Assembly: GCF_020514235.1 (NCBI RefSeq) | Contig: NZ_VTLB01000003.1 | Coordinates: 62,001 to 126,000 of the forward strand | DNA from: Synechococcus sp. MU1617 | GTDB lineage: Bacteria; Cyanobacteriota; Cyanobacteriia; PCC-6307; Cyanobiaceae | DNA length: 64,000 bases | Direction of reading: 5' to 3' | In this document: positions 1 through 9,357 of the stretch, one piece after another | How positions within the stretch are numbered: the stretch's first letter is position 1 | Layout: every line of letters begins with the position of its first letter | Notes under the pieces: model-generated | What the model saw: only the letters and a program-made list of their open reading frames with translations | The model's database searches: none | Told to the model about the DNA's origin: nothing | Made by a program: the position numbers and the translations under genes

Positions 1-442
1 GGACGGCCGCTTGCTTTGTGCTGCTGAGCAGACCTGCACTGCCGGGCACCGTGGGAACCCCCACCGATTGCATGGTCGACTTCGCGGTCGACTTGTCCCC
101 CATCGAGCGAATCGCGTGGGGGGACGGTCCAACGAAGGTGAGGCCGTGATCACGGCACATCTCGGCAAACTTGTCGTTCTCCGCCAAGAAGCCGTAACCG
201 GGGTGGATGGCGTCAGCACCGCGGGAGGTTGCGGCCGCCAGGATGTTGGGAATGTTGAGGTAGCTCTTGCTGCTCAGGGCTTCGCCCACGCAGACCGCTT
301 CATCTGCGAGCTGCACATGCAGAGCGTCTTTATCCACCGAGCTGTAAACCGCCACGGTGGCGATGCCGAGCTCGCGGCAGCTTCGAATGATCCTGAGGGC
401 AATCTCGCCGCGGTTGGCGATCAGCACTTTGCCGATGGGCAT
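1..442 (-). CDS. accC: acetyl-CoA carboxylase, biotin carboxylase subunit (N-terminal part)
   Basis: Biotin carboxylase carries out the ATP-dependent carboxylation of biotin on the carrier protein, the first half-reaction of acetyl-CoA carboxylase in fatty acid synthesis. The ATG lies at 440-442 and the reading frame runs off the left edge, so only about 147 residues are visible. The start [18 protein letters not shown] is the classic opening of the family. It is followed by [10 protein letters not shown] and FVGPSP, both conserved in the N-terminal pre-ATP-grasp domain. The ATP-grasp active site lies outside the window. The upstream side faces the tRNA-Leu gene. Identification is secure from motifs; the gene is partial only because of the window edge. 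Confidence 0.96.
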   Translation of the reverse strand, partial: MPIGKVLIANRGEIALRIIRSCRELGIATVAVYSSVDKDALHVQLADEAVCVGEALSSKSYLNIPNILAAATSRGADAIHPGYGFLAENDKFAEMCRDHGLTFVGPSPHAIRSMGDKSTAKSTMQSVGVPTVPGSAGLLSSTKQAAV

Positions 443-561
443 CCCGCAGCATGTTCAGGCCTGACGCCGGATCGTATCAGCGCAGACCGAAGATGCCGAG
501 AGCGAAGACCCTGCCCGGTATGATCTGTCCTCGACAACACCCGAGCGGTGAAGTCGACCAC

Positions 562-643
562 GCGGATGTGGTGGAATTGGTAGACACGCACGTTTGAGGG
601 GCGTGTGGCTTCGGCCTTGCGAGTTCAAGTCTCGCCATCCGCA
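562..643 (+). tRNA. tRNA-Leu (anticodon GAG)
   Basis: A 7-bp acceptor stem pairs 562-568 (GCGGATG) with 636-642 (CATCCGC), followed by discriminator A. The D-arm contains GGTAGACACG-type sequence, the anticodon loop TTGAGGG carries GAG, there is a class II variable arm (TGGCTTCGGCCTTGC region), and the T-loop is GTTCAAGTC. CCA is not encoded. A run of seven T follows directly (644-650), which may help end transcription. Confidence 0.95.
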
Positions 644-652
644 TTTTTTTCT

Positions 653-1936
653 TTGGCCCGTCCCCGCCCAGCAGAACCAGGACCGGCCGTAGTTCTTGTT
701 TCGAACGGTCCCGGTGAGTTGACCACCTGGGTCCGCCCACTGGCCGAGCGGCTGCACGCCAGCCTTCGCCTGCGTCCCCGGTCTTCGAATGCACCGGCAT
801 CCCTGCATTTGGTGTTGGTGCCCTGCCCCAATGCCACCGGCCAGGAGCGCGCGGCAGCTGAGCCCTGGGGCTTGTTTGAGCGCATCGTGCCGGCATGGCG
901 CTTTTGGTCGCTGCTGTTGCGTCCCCAGCGCTACGGCCCATGGCCGCAGAAGGGTGTGGTGGTCTTCTTGGGCGGTGATCAGTTCTGGACTGTCCTGCTC
1001 TCGGCCCGTCTCGGCTACCGCCACATCACCTATGCCGAGTGGGTGGCGCGTTGGCCGGGCTGGAACGATCGGATTGCGGCGATGTCGGACGCGGTGAGGC
1101 GCCAGCTGCCGGTCCGTTACCAGCCCCGATGCCGCGTGGTTGGCGATCTGATGGCGGATCTGTCGTCCTTCGCTCGCCGCGAGGATCCCCTCCCTGAGGG
1201 CCGGTGGGTGGCCCTGCTGCCGGGATCCAAGCCGGCCAAGTTGAGCGTTGGTATGCCCTTTCTGCTCGACACCGCGGATCGTCTGGCTCGGTTGCAACCC
1301 GGATGCCGCTTTCTGCTGCCGCTGGCTCCCACTACAAGCGTTGATGAGCTGCTGCGTTTCGCCGGCGCATCCAACCCGATTGCTTCCCGCTACAGCGCCT
1401 CCGTGGCGTCGCTTGACCGGAGTGGGTCTGCAACAGAGATCGTGACCGCGGCTGGGACGCGGATTCTTCTGCTGGAGCAGCATCCGGCCCATGGCCCCTT
1501 GAGCCAGTGCGCCCTGGCCCTGACCACGGTCGGTGCCAACACGGCCGAACTCGGCGCCCTTGCGGTGCCGATGATCGTGATTGTTCCCACTCAGCACCTG
1601 GAGGTGATGCAGGCCTGGGACGGCGGGCTGGGGCTGCTAGCGCGACTGCCGGGTCTGCGGCGTCTGATCGGAGTTCTGTTGACTTTCTGGCGTCTGCGTA
1701 ACAACGGGTTTATGGCCTGGCCCAACATCAGTGCGGGTCGCGCCGTGGTGCCGGAGCGGGTGGGGGCGATCACCCCCGAGGCGATTGCGCTGGAGGCCTG
1801 CGATTGGTTGAACGCGCCCGAGCGGTTGGAGGGTCAGCGCCAGGACCTCCAGGCCTTGCGCGGAGAGCCTGGGGCGGTGGCGGCATTGGCCTCCGAGGTG
1901 AGGGGGTTGCTTCCTCGAGAGCTCAACGCTTCCTAG
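653..1936 (+). CDS. LpxB-like (lipid-A-disaccharide synthase-related) glycosyltransferase
   Basis: Resembles lipid-A-disaccharide synthase (GT19) and its cyanobacterial relatives, which join or modify UDP-activated acylated sugars at the membrane. The N-terminal [11 protein letters not shown] replaces the usual TGEASGD-type opening. Near the C-terminus are [18 protein letters not shown] and [15 protein letters not shown], a pattern shared with LpxB. The open frame reaches back into the tRNA gene (GTG at 605), which is not credible, so I used the first candidate outside it, TTG at 653. No strong ribosome-binding site is visible and the true start could be a little different. It may act in lipid A or in another glycolipid pathway; substrate cannot be told from sequence. 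Confidence 0.7.
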   Translation: MARPRPAEPGPAVVLVSNGPGELTTWVRPLAERLHASLRLRPRSSNAPASLHLVLVPCPNATGQERAAAEPWGLFERIVPAWRFWSLLLRPQRYGPWPQKGVVVFLGGDQFWTVLLSARLGYRHITYAEWVARWPGWNDRIAAMSDAVRRQLPVRYQPRCRVVGDLMADLSSFARREDPLPEGRWVALLPGSKPAKLSVGMPFLLDTADRLARLQPGCRFLLPLAPTTSVDELLRFAGASNPIASRYSASVASLDRSGSATEIVTAAGTRILLLEQHPAHGPLSQCALALTTVGANTAELGALAVPMIVIVPTQHLEVMQAWDGGLGLLARLPGLRRLIGVLLTFWRLRNNGFMAWPNISAGRAVVPERVGAITPEAIALEACDWLNAPERLEGQRQDLQALRGEPGAVAALASEVRGLLPRELNAS

Positions 1937-1964
1937 GCTGCGCTGGACTCTGGTTTCGACGACC

Positions 1965-2366
1965 ATGACTCCGTCCAATCCGGTCGAACGCAGCGCCGAG
2001 GAGTGGAAACAATCACTCACCCCGGAGCAGTTCCAGGTGGCCCGCTGCGGCGGCACCGAGCGAGCGTTCACCGGGGCTTACTGGAACAACAAAGCCACCG
2101 GGATGTACCACTGCGTCTGCTGTGGCGCACCCCTGTTCAGTTCCGATACCAAGTTCGATTCGGGAACGGGTTGGCCGAGCTTCTGGGACGGAGTGAATTC
2201 TGAGGCAATCACCATCAAGGAGGATCTGACCCACGGGATGGTGCGCACCGAAATCAATTGCGCTCAATGTGACGCTCACCTCGGGCACGTCTTTCCTGAT
2301 GGCCCCGCGCCCACGGGCCAGCGCTATTGCGTCAACAGTGCATCGTTGGACTTCAAGGCGTCCTGA
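1965..2366 (+). CDS. msrB: peptide-methionine (R)-S-oxide reductase
   Basis: Reduces the R-epimer of methionine sulfoxide in proteins, a repair step important in photosynthetic cells under oxidative stress. The 133-residue protein is full length for MsrB. It has two CxxC zinc-binding pairs (CVCCG and CAQC), the core [11 protein letters not shown], and the catalytic cysteine in RYCVNSASL near the C-terminus. It starts at ATG 1965, 28 bases after the preceding stop, so it may share a transcript with the LpxB-like gene. The opposite-strand PRC-barrel gene ends 25 bases downstream. Confidence 0.96.
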   Translation: MTPSNPVERSAEEWKQSLTPEQFQVARCGGTERAFTGAYWNNKATGMYHCVCCGAPLFSSDTKFDSGTGWPSFWDGVNSEAITIKEDLTHGMVRTEINCAQCDAHLGHVFPDGPAPTGQRYCVNSASLDFKAS

Positions 2367-2391
2367 ACGACTATCGGCGCCTTCGGCCCGT

Positions 2392-3477
2392 TCACCAGGG
2401 ATCGTCGAGATCCTGGCTTCGGCGCTGGGGTGCTCTGTCTTCCATCGGTTCCACATCCAGGGGCTCGCCGGACTGCTGAACCGCTCGGCGGGAGGCTGGC
2501 ATCGCTCGCCGTGGGGGCTGTTCTTCGTAAGCAGCCTGTTCTTCATAGGCAGGCTCCTGTTCGTAGGGCGCGGGCTCGTTGAAGGTCCGAGCTCGCTCAG
2601 CAGGCCTCTCGTCGTAGCGGGGTGGTTCCGCGTAGCTCTGCTCGTCGTACCGCTGGGGCTCATCGAGGTAGCGGCGTTGCTGCATGGACTCCTGCCGCCG
2701 GTCCTCCAGTTCCACGTATTCCAGTTCTGCATCAGCTTCAAGCCGCTCGGCTTCTGAAGCCTTGAGCCGTCGTTGCTCCTGCTCCTGCGGTTGGCCGGAG
2801 GTGAGCTGATTTTCGACGGGTACCAGGTTGACCCGGTAGCGCTCCCGCTCCTGCTCTTCCCAGCTGGGGCCACCGACCCCCAGCTTCTCCAGCACGCCGC
2901 TGTTCAGCTGTTTGAGCTTATCTTCGGCACCCTCATAAACAATGATCCGATCCGGGCCACTGCTGACGATCTCCTCCACCGGCATTTCCCAGGTGCTCAG
3001 CACTCCTTCCCCCAACAGGGGCACGCCAAGGGCTCCCATCACCAGGGTGGTGAGTTCTCCGGTTTCGATGTCGAAGGCGAAGCCGAGTACGCGCCCGAGC
3101 TGCTCGCCGGACTCGGTGATCACCTGGCAGTTGATCACCCGGCTGTAGCGCTCGGGGTTGAAGTTCTCACTCAGGGAGTCGGCGGAATCCACCAGGATCA
3201 CGTCGCCCACCTGACGGATCCGGTCCAGCGGCATCCAGCGCGGCAGGCCGGGCAGAAAACGGGTCAGTGGGTTGTCCCGCAGTCCGACGGCGACCACTTC
3301 ACGGCGGTCGATATCGACGATCACTTCACCCACCACCCCTAGGCGGCGGCCGGTGTCACGGGTGATCACCTGGGTGCCCATCAGTTCGGAGCGCAACCAG
3401 AGGCGATCGCTGGGCACGCCAGTGGTGATGGCGTCAGTTGGGGTAGGGGTCGGGGTCAAGCGCGGGCCCTCGGCCAT
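2392..3477 (-). CDS. PRC-barrel domain protein with Tyr/Glu-rich tail
   Basis: Two PRC-barrel-like domains are visible at about residues 25-105 (LWLRSELMGTQVITRDTGRR, DRIRQVGDVILV) and 110-190 (VINCQVITESGEQLGRVLGF). PRC barrels are small beta-barrels known from the photosynthetic reaction centre H subunit and from RimM, where they mediate protein or RNA contact. From about residue 225 the sequence turns into a long charged, low-complexity tail with repeated YDE, YEQ, YEEQ and PPR units, probably disordered. No signal peptide or membrane segment is seen. Function is unknown; a scaffold role is only a guess. It is downstream of smc on the same strand, with a gap of about 70 bases. Confidence 0.8.
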   Translation of the reverse strand: MAEGPRLTPTPTPTDAITTGVPSDRLWLRSELMGTQVITRDTGRRLGVVGEVIVDIDRREVVAVGLRDNPLTRFLPGLPRWMPLDRIRQVGDVILVDSADSLSENFNPERYSRVINCQVITESGEQLGRVLGFAFDIETGELTTLVMGALGVPLLGEGVLSTWEMPVEEIVSSGPDRIIVYEGAEDKLKQLNSGVLEKLGVGGPSWEEQERERYRVNLVPVENQLTSGQPQEQEQRRLKASEAERLEADAELEYVELEDRRQESMQQRRYLDEPQRYDEQSYAEPPRYDERPAERARTFNEPAPYEQEPAYEEQAAYEEQPPRRAMPASRRAVQQSGEPLDVEPMEDRAPQRRSQDLDDPW

Positions 3478-3549
3478 GGACAGTCAGATCATTGTGGCGC
3501 AGGGGTTCCGCCTGTCACGTTCAGATTGCACAGCGAAAACTCAGTTCGT

Positions 3550-6500
3550 TTAGGCGGCATCCGGTAAACCCACCACCTGGGTGTGGGCGCCGCGGGCCTG
3601 GGTCACGCCGATGGTGCGCTGGGCTGCGCCGATCATTGGGCGGCGGTGGCTGACCACCATGAACTGGGCTGCCTCGGCTTGACGGGCGATCAGAGCAGCC
3701 AAGCGCTCCACATTGACGCCGTCGAGGAAGCTGTCCACCTCGTCGAGGGCATAGAACGGCGACGGCCTGAAGCGCTGCAGGGCAAACAGGAAGCTCAGGG
3801 CGGTGAGTGATTTCTCCCCACCCGACATCGAGGCCAGGCGCCGCACGGTCTTGCCTTTGGGATGGGCCACCAGGGTGAGGCCTCCTTCCAGGGGCTCCTC
3901 CGGGTTCTCCAGTTGAAGGTGGCCATCACCATCGGAGAGCGAGGCGAAGATCTCGCGGAAATGTCCGTCCACGGCCGTGAAGGCCTCCATGAAGGCGTCC
4001 TGGCGCAGGGTGGCCACCGTTTCGATCCGTAGCAGCAGTTCCTCCCGCTCGCTGTTGAGCACCTCGAGCCGTTCGTTCAGTTCGTTGAGCCGCTGTTCCA
4101 GGGCCTCCAGTTCCTCCAGCGCCAGCATGTTTACGGGCTCCAAGGCTTCCATGCGTTGCTGGATCGCCTGCAGATCGGCCTGCAACGCCTCCAGGCCCGC
4201 CAGGCGCAGGGCCTCCGGGATCTCCGGTCTCGGGTCCGGCAGGGCCTGCTCCATCTCCTGCAGGCGCACCGCTCCGCTGCGCTGCTCTTCGATCAATCCT
4301 TCGCGGTCTTCCTTGAGTCGCTCCAGATTCCATTCGGCCTGCTGCAGGGCCTGACGCTGCCGGCCCACCTCGGCTTCCGCGGCATCCCGGGCCCGGCGTT
4401 GGCTGCCGAAGCGCTCCTGCAGGTCGCTCTGCTGCTGCTCGAGCTGTTTGCGCTTGTCCTGGAGGTCGCTCTGTTGCTGGCGCCAGGCCCCATGGGCGCT
4501 AGCCAGGACCTTCACCGCCTCCTGCAACCGGGCTTCTTCGGCGGCCAGGGCCTTCTCCTGATCCCCCAGTCGTTCAATCGCCAGCTGCCGCTCGCGGCGG
4601 GCATTCAGCAGCTGGTCACGTTCGCTGCGGGCCGTTTCCAGCCGTTGGTCGGCGGCTTCCTGTTCCGTCTGCAGTTGGGCCCAGGCGGCGGCATCGTCGT
4701 TGTTACCGCTGTTGCGCTCTGCCTCATCCAAGGCCTGGAGCTCTGCGGTGAGTGGGGTGAGTGCAGCGCTGATGGCTTCGAGTCGTTGCTGTTGCTCGGT
4801 CTGATCCTGCTGCAGCTTGCTGAGCCGTTCGGCCCGCTGGCGGCTGCGCTCGAGCAGGGGGCCGTGGTTGCGCCGGGCCGCATTGCGCTCGGCGATCAGG
4901 GCTGCTTGTTGCTTTTCCAGTTCGCGCAGCTGGGGTTTTTGTTGCTCGATCACTTGCGCCAGCTTCGACTCCTCCCGCCGGCAGGCCACCAGAGATTCCC
5001 CCAGTTCCAGCAGGCGCCGCCGCAGGGGTTCGGCTTCGTCCTGATCGCTGCTGCGGCCAAAGCTGAGGCTGCTGCTTCGCTGGGAGAAGCTGCCGCCGGT
5101 CATGGCGCCGCTCTTCTCCAGCAGCTCGCCATCCAGGGTCACCGCCCTGGAGCGGCCCAGCTGTTGGCGGGCACTGGCCAGGTCGGAGAACACCAAGGTG
5201 TCACCGAAGACGTAAGCGAACACCTGGTCGTAGACCGGCTCGAACCGCACCAGTTCCACGGCCCGGCCGATCAGTCCAGCGCCGCTGTCCCCACCGGGGC
5301 GTGCCCCCCGGGCAAAAGCGGCTGATCCACCTCCACCAGGAGCGCGGATCTTGTTCAGAGGCAGGAAGGTGAGCCGGCCGGCACGGCGGCTCTTGAGCAG
5401 TTCGATGGCGCGGGCGGCGATGCGGTCGTCGTCGACCACCACCTGGCCGAGACGGGCTCCGGCGGCCACCTCCAAGGCAAGGCGATGGCGATCCTCCACC
5501 TCCCCCAGTTGGGCCACAGGACCATGGATGCCATCGAGGCCGGCCTCCAGCAGCAGGCGCAGGGCTCCGGTGCCGCGGCTTTCCTGAAGGGCATCCCGCC
5601 TGCTCTCCAGGCGAGCGATCTCCCGTTCCAAGCGGGTCTGCTCCTGTTCCAGTCGGCTGCGGGTGCGCTGTTGGATGGCCAGGGATTCGGCGGTCTGCTG
5701 GAGCTCCTGTTTGCCGTCGGCAATGGATTGCAGCAGGGTTTGCCAGGTCTCCTCCAGGGTTGCGAGCTGTTGCTGCACGGCGTCACCGTCGGCGCCGTCT
5801 TGGTGCTGCTCCTGGGTGAGCTCCTCCAGCCGTTCCCGTTCCTGGCGCAGCCGTTCCTGCAACTGCTGCTGTTCCTCCAACAAAGGAGCGACGCTGGATT
5901 GCAATTCCTGACGCCGACCACTGCGGCGCTTCTGTTCCTCCACCCAGGCGCCGGAGCGGCCCGCCACATCCGCCAGCCTGCGGCGGGACATCTCCACCGC
6001 CGCTTCAGCGGCTTTGCAGTGGTCTTCTGCAGCGTTCAAGGCGTCCTGATGGGGATCGCGTTCAAGCTCCCGTGATTGGAGCTGCCACTGCTGGCGACGG
6101 GTGGCGAGGTCTTGGCGCTGCGCCTGCAGTTTCTGCCCTTCCTCTTGATGGAGGCTGGCCTGGCGATCCAGTTCGCGGTTGCTGGTGTCGAGGCCAGCCA
6201 GTTCCGCCTGAACCGCCAGCAGCTGGTCCTCGCCCAGGGCCTTCACCTGCTCCTGCAGCAGGTCCAGTTCGGCCACAGCCTTGTTGAGCTGCTCCCGGCC
6301 GTTGGCAATGGCCGCGGCGTCTCTCTGTTCCTGGGCTTCCAGCGCCTGTTGACGCGTGGCCAGATCTTTGAGGGCCTGCTGGGCTGCCTCATAGGCCAGC
6401 ACCATTTCCTGGCGGCGTCCCAGTTGCAGCCGTTCCCTGAGCTCCTGGTACTGCCGGGCCTTGGCGCAGTCCTTTTCCAGCCGTTGGCGGCTGGCTAGCA

Positions 6501-7155
6501 GTTCCTGCTCAATGATCCGGCAGCGCTCTTGGCGCTCCTGAACGTCATCGAGCTTGCGGCGGGTCTGTTCGATCCGGGTGTCGAACAAGGCAACACCGGC
6601 CAGTTCATCGATCAGGCCGCGGCGGTCGCGGTTGCTCATCGAGACGATGCGGGTGACGTCCCCCTGCATCACCACGTTGCTGCCCTCGGGATCAATCCGG
6701 AGGCGGCGCAGCTGGGTCTGCAGCTGCTGCAGGTTGCAGGGCACCCCGTCGGCGCTGTAGCTGGAGCTGTAGGAGCCCCCCGGCATCACCCGCAGTTTGC
6801 GGGTGACCGTCCATTCCGTCTGTCCCGGTTGAATCCACGGTCCCTCTGCCGGTGCCTCCAAGCCTTCCTCGGCGGCATCGGGTGTCCAGTCGCTCAGATC
6901 AAAGCGGACACTGACTGTTGTTTCAGCGGCCTTGCCGGCCTTGAGCATGCCGCTGTTGACCAGGTCTGGCAGGCGGTCTGCCCGCATGCCACGACTGGTG
7001 GCCAGGCCCAAGCAGAACAGAACGCCATCAAGAATGTTGCTTTTCCCGGAGCCATTGGGTCCGGTCACGACGGTGAATCCCTCCTCAAGAGGGATGCTCA
7101 TCGCTCCGCCGAACGACTTGAAGTGCGTCAGCCCAACCTGATTGATATGAACCAA
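3550..7155 (-). CDS. smc: chromosome segregation protein SMC
   Basis: Structural maintenance of chromosomes ATPase, which folds as a long coiled coil and, with ScpA and ScpB, organises and segregates the nucleoid. At 1201 residues it is full length. The N-terminal head has the Walker A motif GPNGSGKSN (about residues 33-41). Two long Gln/Glu-rich coiled coils flank a hinge at about 520-680. The C-terminal head has the signature LSGGEKSLTALSF and the Walker B YALDEVDSFLD. The start ATG at 7155 gives the normal MVHINQVGLTHFKSF opening. Confidence 0.98.
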   Translation of the reverse strand: MVHINQVGLTHFKSFGGAMSIPLEEGFTVVTGPNGSGKSNILDGVLFCLGLATSRGMRADRLPDLVNSGMLKAGKAAETTVSVRFDLSDWTPDAAEEGLEAPAEGPWIQPGQTEWTVTRKLRVMPGGSYSSSYSADGVPCNLQQLQTQLRRLRIDPEGSNVVMQGDVTRIVSMSNRDRRGLIDELAGVALFDTRIEQTRRKLDDVQERQERCRIIEQELLASRQRLEKDCAKARQYQELRERLQLGRRQEMVLAYEAAQQALKDLATRQQALEAQEQRDAAAIANGREQLNKAVAELDLLQEQVKALGEDQLLAVQAELAGLDTSNRELDRQASLHQEEGQKLQAQRQDLATRRQQWQLQSRELERDPHQDALNAAEDHCKAAEAAVEMSRRRLADVAGRSGAWVEEQKRRSGRRQELQSSVAPLLEEQQQLQERLRQERERLEELTQEQHQDGADGDAVQQQLATLEETWQTLLQSIADGKQELQQTAESLAIQQRTRSRLEQEQTRLEREIARLESRRDALQESRGTGALRLLLEAGLDGIHGPVAQLGEVEDRHRLALEVAAGARLGQVVVDDDRIAARAIELLKSRRAGRLTFLPLNKIRAPGGGGSAAFARGARPGGDSGAGLIGRAVELVRFEPVYDQVFAYVFGDTLVFSDLASARQQLGRSRAVTLDGELLEKSGAMTGGSFSQRSSSLSFGRSSDQDEAEPLRRRLLELGESLVACRREESKLAQVIEQQKPQLRELEKQQAALIAERNAARRNHGPLLERSRQRAERLSKLQQDQTEQQQRLEAISAALTPLTAELQALDEAERNSGNNDDAAAWAQLQTEQEAADQRLETARSERDQLLNARRERQLAIERLGDQEKALAAEEARLQEAVKVLASAHGAWRQQQSDLQDKRKQLEQQQSDLQERFGSQRRARDAAEAEVGRQRQALQQAEWNLERLKEDREGLIEEQRSGAVRLQEMEQALPDPRPEIPEALRLAGLEALQADLQAIQQRMEALEPVNMLALEELEALEQRLNELNERLEVLNSEREELLLRIETVATLRQDAFMEAFTAVDGHFREIFASLSDGDGHLQLENPEEPLEGGLTLVAHPKGKTVRRLASMSGGEKSLTALSFLFALQRFRPSPFYALDEVDSFLDGVNVERLAALIARQAEAAQFMVVSHRRPMIGAAQRTIGVTQARGAHTQVVGLPDAA

Positions 7156-7205
7156 CAGGAACAGGGGCTTTCAGCAGGCTGAAACTAGCGGAACCCACAA
7201 AAAGC

Positions 7206-7562
7206 TCAAGGGTTCGATAAGGAACAGTGCCCAGCTGTGATGCGCAGGCAGCCCTGAAGGTCGCCCTCGAGCTGCAGGGTGACGTCCGCATCTGTTGCCT
7301 TTGGGATCACGCCGCTGTAGCTGCCGGCATGGATTCGTTCGGCCCAGCCCCGATCGCCCGAAACTGCAGCACTGCGTGGTTCCAGCCACACCTTTCGATG
7401 CGCAGGCAGGGGGACCGCCGGTTGAGCTGCTTCGTTGGGTTGCGGCACTGTGGATAGTCGCCAAGTTCGGCAGCTGTCCCCATCCTCAAGCAGCAGATCG
7501 AAATGGCATCCAGAGGGGTCGTCCGGTGCTCCGGTGTGGCGCAGGAGGGCGTATCGCGGCAA
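7206..7562 (-). CDS. stand-alone LigD 3'-phosphoesterase-like domain protein
   Basis: A small protein of about 118 residues resembling the phosphoesterase domain of the bacterial end-joining ligase LigD. That domain trims 3' phosphates and ribonucleotides at DNA ends. Visible family features are RYALLRH, GCHFDLLLE (His and acidic residues matching the metal site), an HR in the middle, and SGDRG followed by a G-S-Y element. No ligase or polymerase domain is attached. The open frame extends to TTG 7613, but TTG 7562 has GAGGGAAAG just upstream and matches the usual MxRYxLLxH opening, so I chose it. It starts opposite the 7622 gene and lies next to smc. Activity is unproven. Confidence 0.6.
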   Translation of the reverse strand: MPRYALLRHTGAPDDPSGCHFDLLLEDGDSCRTWRLSTVPQPNEAAQPAVPLPAHRKVWLEPRSAAVSGDRGWAERIHAGSYSGVIPKATDADVTLQLEGDLQGCLRITAGHCSLSNP

Positions 7563-7621
7563 AGACTTTCCCTCAGCCTTCAGTCTCCCTACCCTTCTAA
7601 AGGTTTCTGCCAACGGTCTTT

Positions 7622-8044
7622 ATGGCTTCGCCATCGCCGCAGTCCAACGGCAGATTCGAGCACCACTTCCGCGAGAGGTTCGAAAGCCTGCTGCCGACAA
7701 TCCAGGAGCGCTGGCCGGATCTGGCTGAGCACACCCTCGAGGCCACCCGGGGGAGTGTGGATGAGTTGGTTCGGTTGATCGAACAGAACACAGGCCTGAC
7801 CCCTCAAGGGGTTCGCGAGCAGCTGGAAGAGCTCCTCCATAGCGCCGGTGACCGAAGCCGCGACTGGGCCGACAGCCTGGATCCCCTCGAAGAGCAACTC
7901 GAACAGTTGCTGGATGAGTTGAACAGCACCCTGAGGCCGAAGATCGAGGCGCCTGTGCGCCAGCGACCGCTGCTGGCTGTGGGTGTTGCCCTTGGTGTTG
8001 GGTTGCTGCTGGGCAGCATGCTTCGCGGGGGCCGGCGTTCCTGA
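7622..8044 (+). CDS. YqjD/ElaB (DUF883)-like membrane-anchored protein
   Basis: The 140-residue protein has a helical, charged N-terminal part (about 10-105, with heptad-like LEEQLEQLLDEL) and one C-terminal membrane segment (LLAVGVALGVGLLLGSML) followed by a basic tail. This layout matches YqjD/ElaB-type proteins, which anchor to the inner membrane at the C-terminus and in E. coli can bind ribosomes. The next gene overlaps by one base (TGATG) and encodes a YqjE-like protein, as in the enterobacterial yqjDE pair. Role here is inferred from that layout only. Confidence 0.65.
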   Translation: MASPSPQSNGRFEHHFRERFESLLPTIQERWPDLAEHTLEATRGSVDELVRLIEQNTGLTPQGVREQLEELLHSAGDRSRDWADSLDPLEEQLEQLLDELNSTLRPKIEAPVRQRPLLAVGVALGVGLLLGSMLRGGRRS

Positions 8045-8430
8045 TGGCTGATAAGAACTCTCCCCGCGGATTTGGAGCGGCAGCTCGGGTGACCGCACTG
8101 GCGGCGTCAGTGATGGACCTGCATGTGCGGATTGCGCTGCAGGAGGTGGATCGGGAAAAACGCCGACTGATCAGCGGTGGCTTGTTCCTCGCCATCGGCG
8201 GCACCGCCATGTTTCTGGCTTTGCTGGCGGGGGAGGCGTCGTTGCTGCTGTGGATTCAGGCCCAGTGGGAGCTGGATTGGATGCGCGCACTGTTGACCCT
8301 CGCCGTGGCCAATCTGGTGCTGGCGGGCATCAGCTTGCGCATCGGTGGCCAGGTGCTGAAGGGGCCGTTCCTGCCTCAAACACTGGAGGGACTGATGAAA
8401 ACGGTACGGGCGGTGATCGGACGGGCTTGA
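8044..8430 (+). CDS. YqjE/holin-X-like membrane protein
   Basis: A 128-residue protein with two membrane segments (about 42-70 and 78-100), each long and hydrophobic, between a charged N-terminal helix and a short basic tail. This matches the phage-holin-superfamily III / YqjE group, whose name reflects topology rather than a proven lytic role. Its ATG overlaps the stop of the preceding YqjD-like gene, so the two are probably translated together and may form one membrane complex. No function is established. Confidence 0.65.
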   Translation: MADKNSPRGFGAAARVTALAASVMDLHVRIALQEVDREKRRLISGGLFLAIGGTAMFLALLAGEASLLLWIQAQWELDWMRALLTLAVANLVLAGISLRIGGQVLKGPFLPQTLEGLMKTVRAVIGRA

Positions 8431-8490
8431 ACGTTTAAAAAAAGGATTAAAGCTGGGTTAAGATTGGAATAATGTCCAAGGAGAAGAAAT

Positions 8491-9357
8491 TTGGGTTGGC
8501 CCGATGCCCTGAATTTCTTTGGCGTAAATCCACCTCGTTCTTGCACGGATTTTTCGAATCAAGATGCTCCTGATTCGAATACATTGATGATTGTTGCTGG
8601 CCCTTGTGGATCGGGTAAGTCGACTCTTTTACAGGCTGCTTATAGAGAGAAACTGCCTTTGTTTGGTCCTGAGTTTGCCCAGTGTTTCAGTAAGTCGTGC
8701 AGGGATCGTAGCTATCGAGAGCATGATGATTACAAGGTTGCTTGGCATAAGAAATCTTTTTTTCAGGCCAGTCATGTGAAGTTGCTGGCTCGTGAGCCTT
8801 CATTGCCTCAGTTTGTGTTGCTGCATGTGGATCTTTACCAGGTGTTGCGCGGAATCGACTCCTCCTATTGGCCCCGTTCTCTTCGAAAACGTGAGCTGCT
8901 GAAAGGGGTACGGGACGAGAAGGGAAATGGCCAACACCGTGTAAGCACAAAGCTCGCCAAGCGTTCCATGGGGCGTTTGCAGTTGCCCTCTGAAAATGAT
9001 CAGATGATGCGTGCTTATCTCCAGCACCCATTTTTCAAGCGTTTCAAGCGCATTGTGGTGAATACAGTTCGTTGTGAGTATTCAGAGAATGCTCAGCAGT
9101 TGTCTGAACGGAAAGCAAAGATGAGTGCAAACGGGCTGACGTTTCAGGCGCAGCCCCGATACAAGTATTTTCAGGCGCCAGATGCGATGGCTCAAGCCAT
9201 TCACCAAGAGCTGTATGCAGCTTGGGAGAGGAACCTTTCGCTTCTTGAGCCCGCCGCTTTATTCACCACGCAGGTGTCTGAATCCGGGGATCTTTTGCTC
9301 AACGGTTCGCTACTTGTTGCGGGGTGGAGCAAGCGTTTTCAGCGAATCTCGTATTGA
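8491..9357 (+). CDS. P-loop NTPase of unknown function
   Basis: Residues 33-46 hold a clear Walker A motif, MIVAGPCGSGKSTL, typical of nucleotide and small-molecule kinases and of zeta-toxin-like phosphotransferases. A strand-like LLHVDLYQVL follows about 80 residues later and could be the Walker B region. There are no membrane segments. TTG 8491 has AAGGAG seven bases upstream; ATG 8587 would remove 32 residues but keep the motif. The DNA is visibly richer in T and A than its neighbours, suggesting recent transfer. It ends inside the convergent RlmL-like gene by 19 bases. I cannot name the substrate. Confidence 0.6.
   Translation: MGWPDALNFFGVNPPRSCTDFSNQDAPDSNTLMIVAGPCGSGKSTLLQAAYREKLPLFGPEFAQCFSKSCRDRSYREHDDYKVAWHKKSFFQASHVKLLAREPSLPQFVLLHVDLYQVLRGIDSSYWPRSLRKRELLKGVRDEKGNGQHRVSTKLAKRSMGRLQLPSENDQMMRAYLQHPFFKRFKRIVVNTVRCEYSENAQQLSERKAKMSANGLTFQAQPRYKYFQAPDAMAQAIHQELYAAWERNLSLLEPAALFTTQVSESGDLLLNGSLLVAGWSKRFQRISY

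Noticed and set aside
519-524. TATGAT as -10 box for tRNA-Leu
   Set aside because: No -35-like sequence at the proper distance and about 40 bases from the tRNA start; too weak to list.
605-652. GTG 605 as start of the LpxB-like protein
   Set aside because: It lies inside the tRNA-Leu gene; coding overlap with a tRNA is unlikely.
4156-5325. 389-codon open frame opposite smc
   Set aside because: Antisense shadow of a GC-rich coiled-coil gene; Leu/Gln-rich composition mirrors the smc codons.
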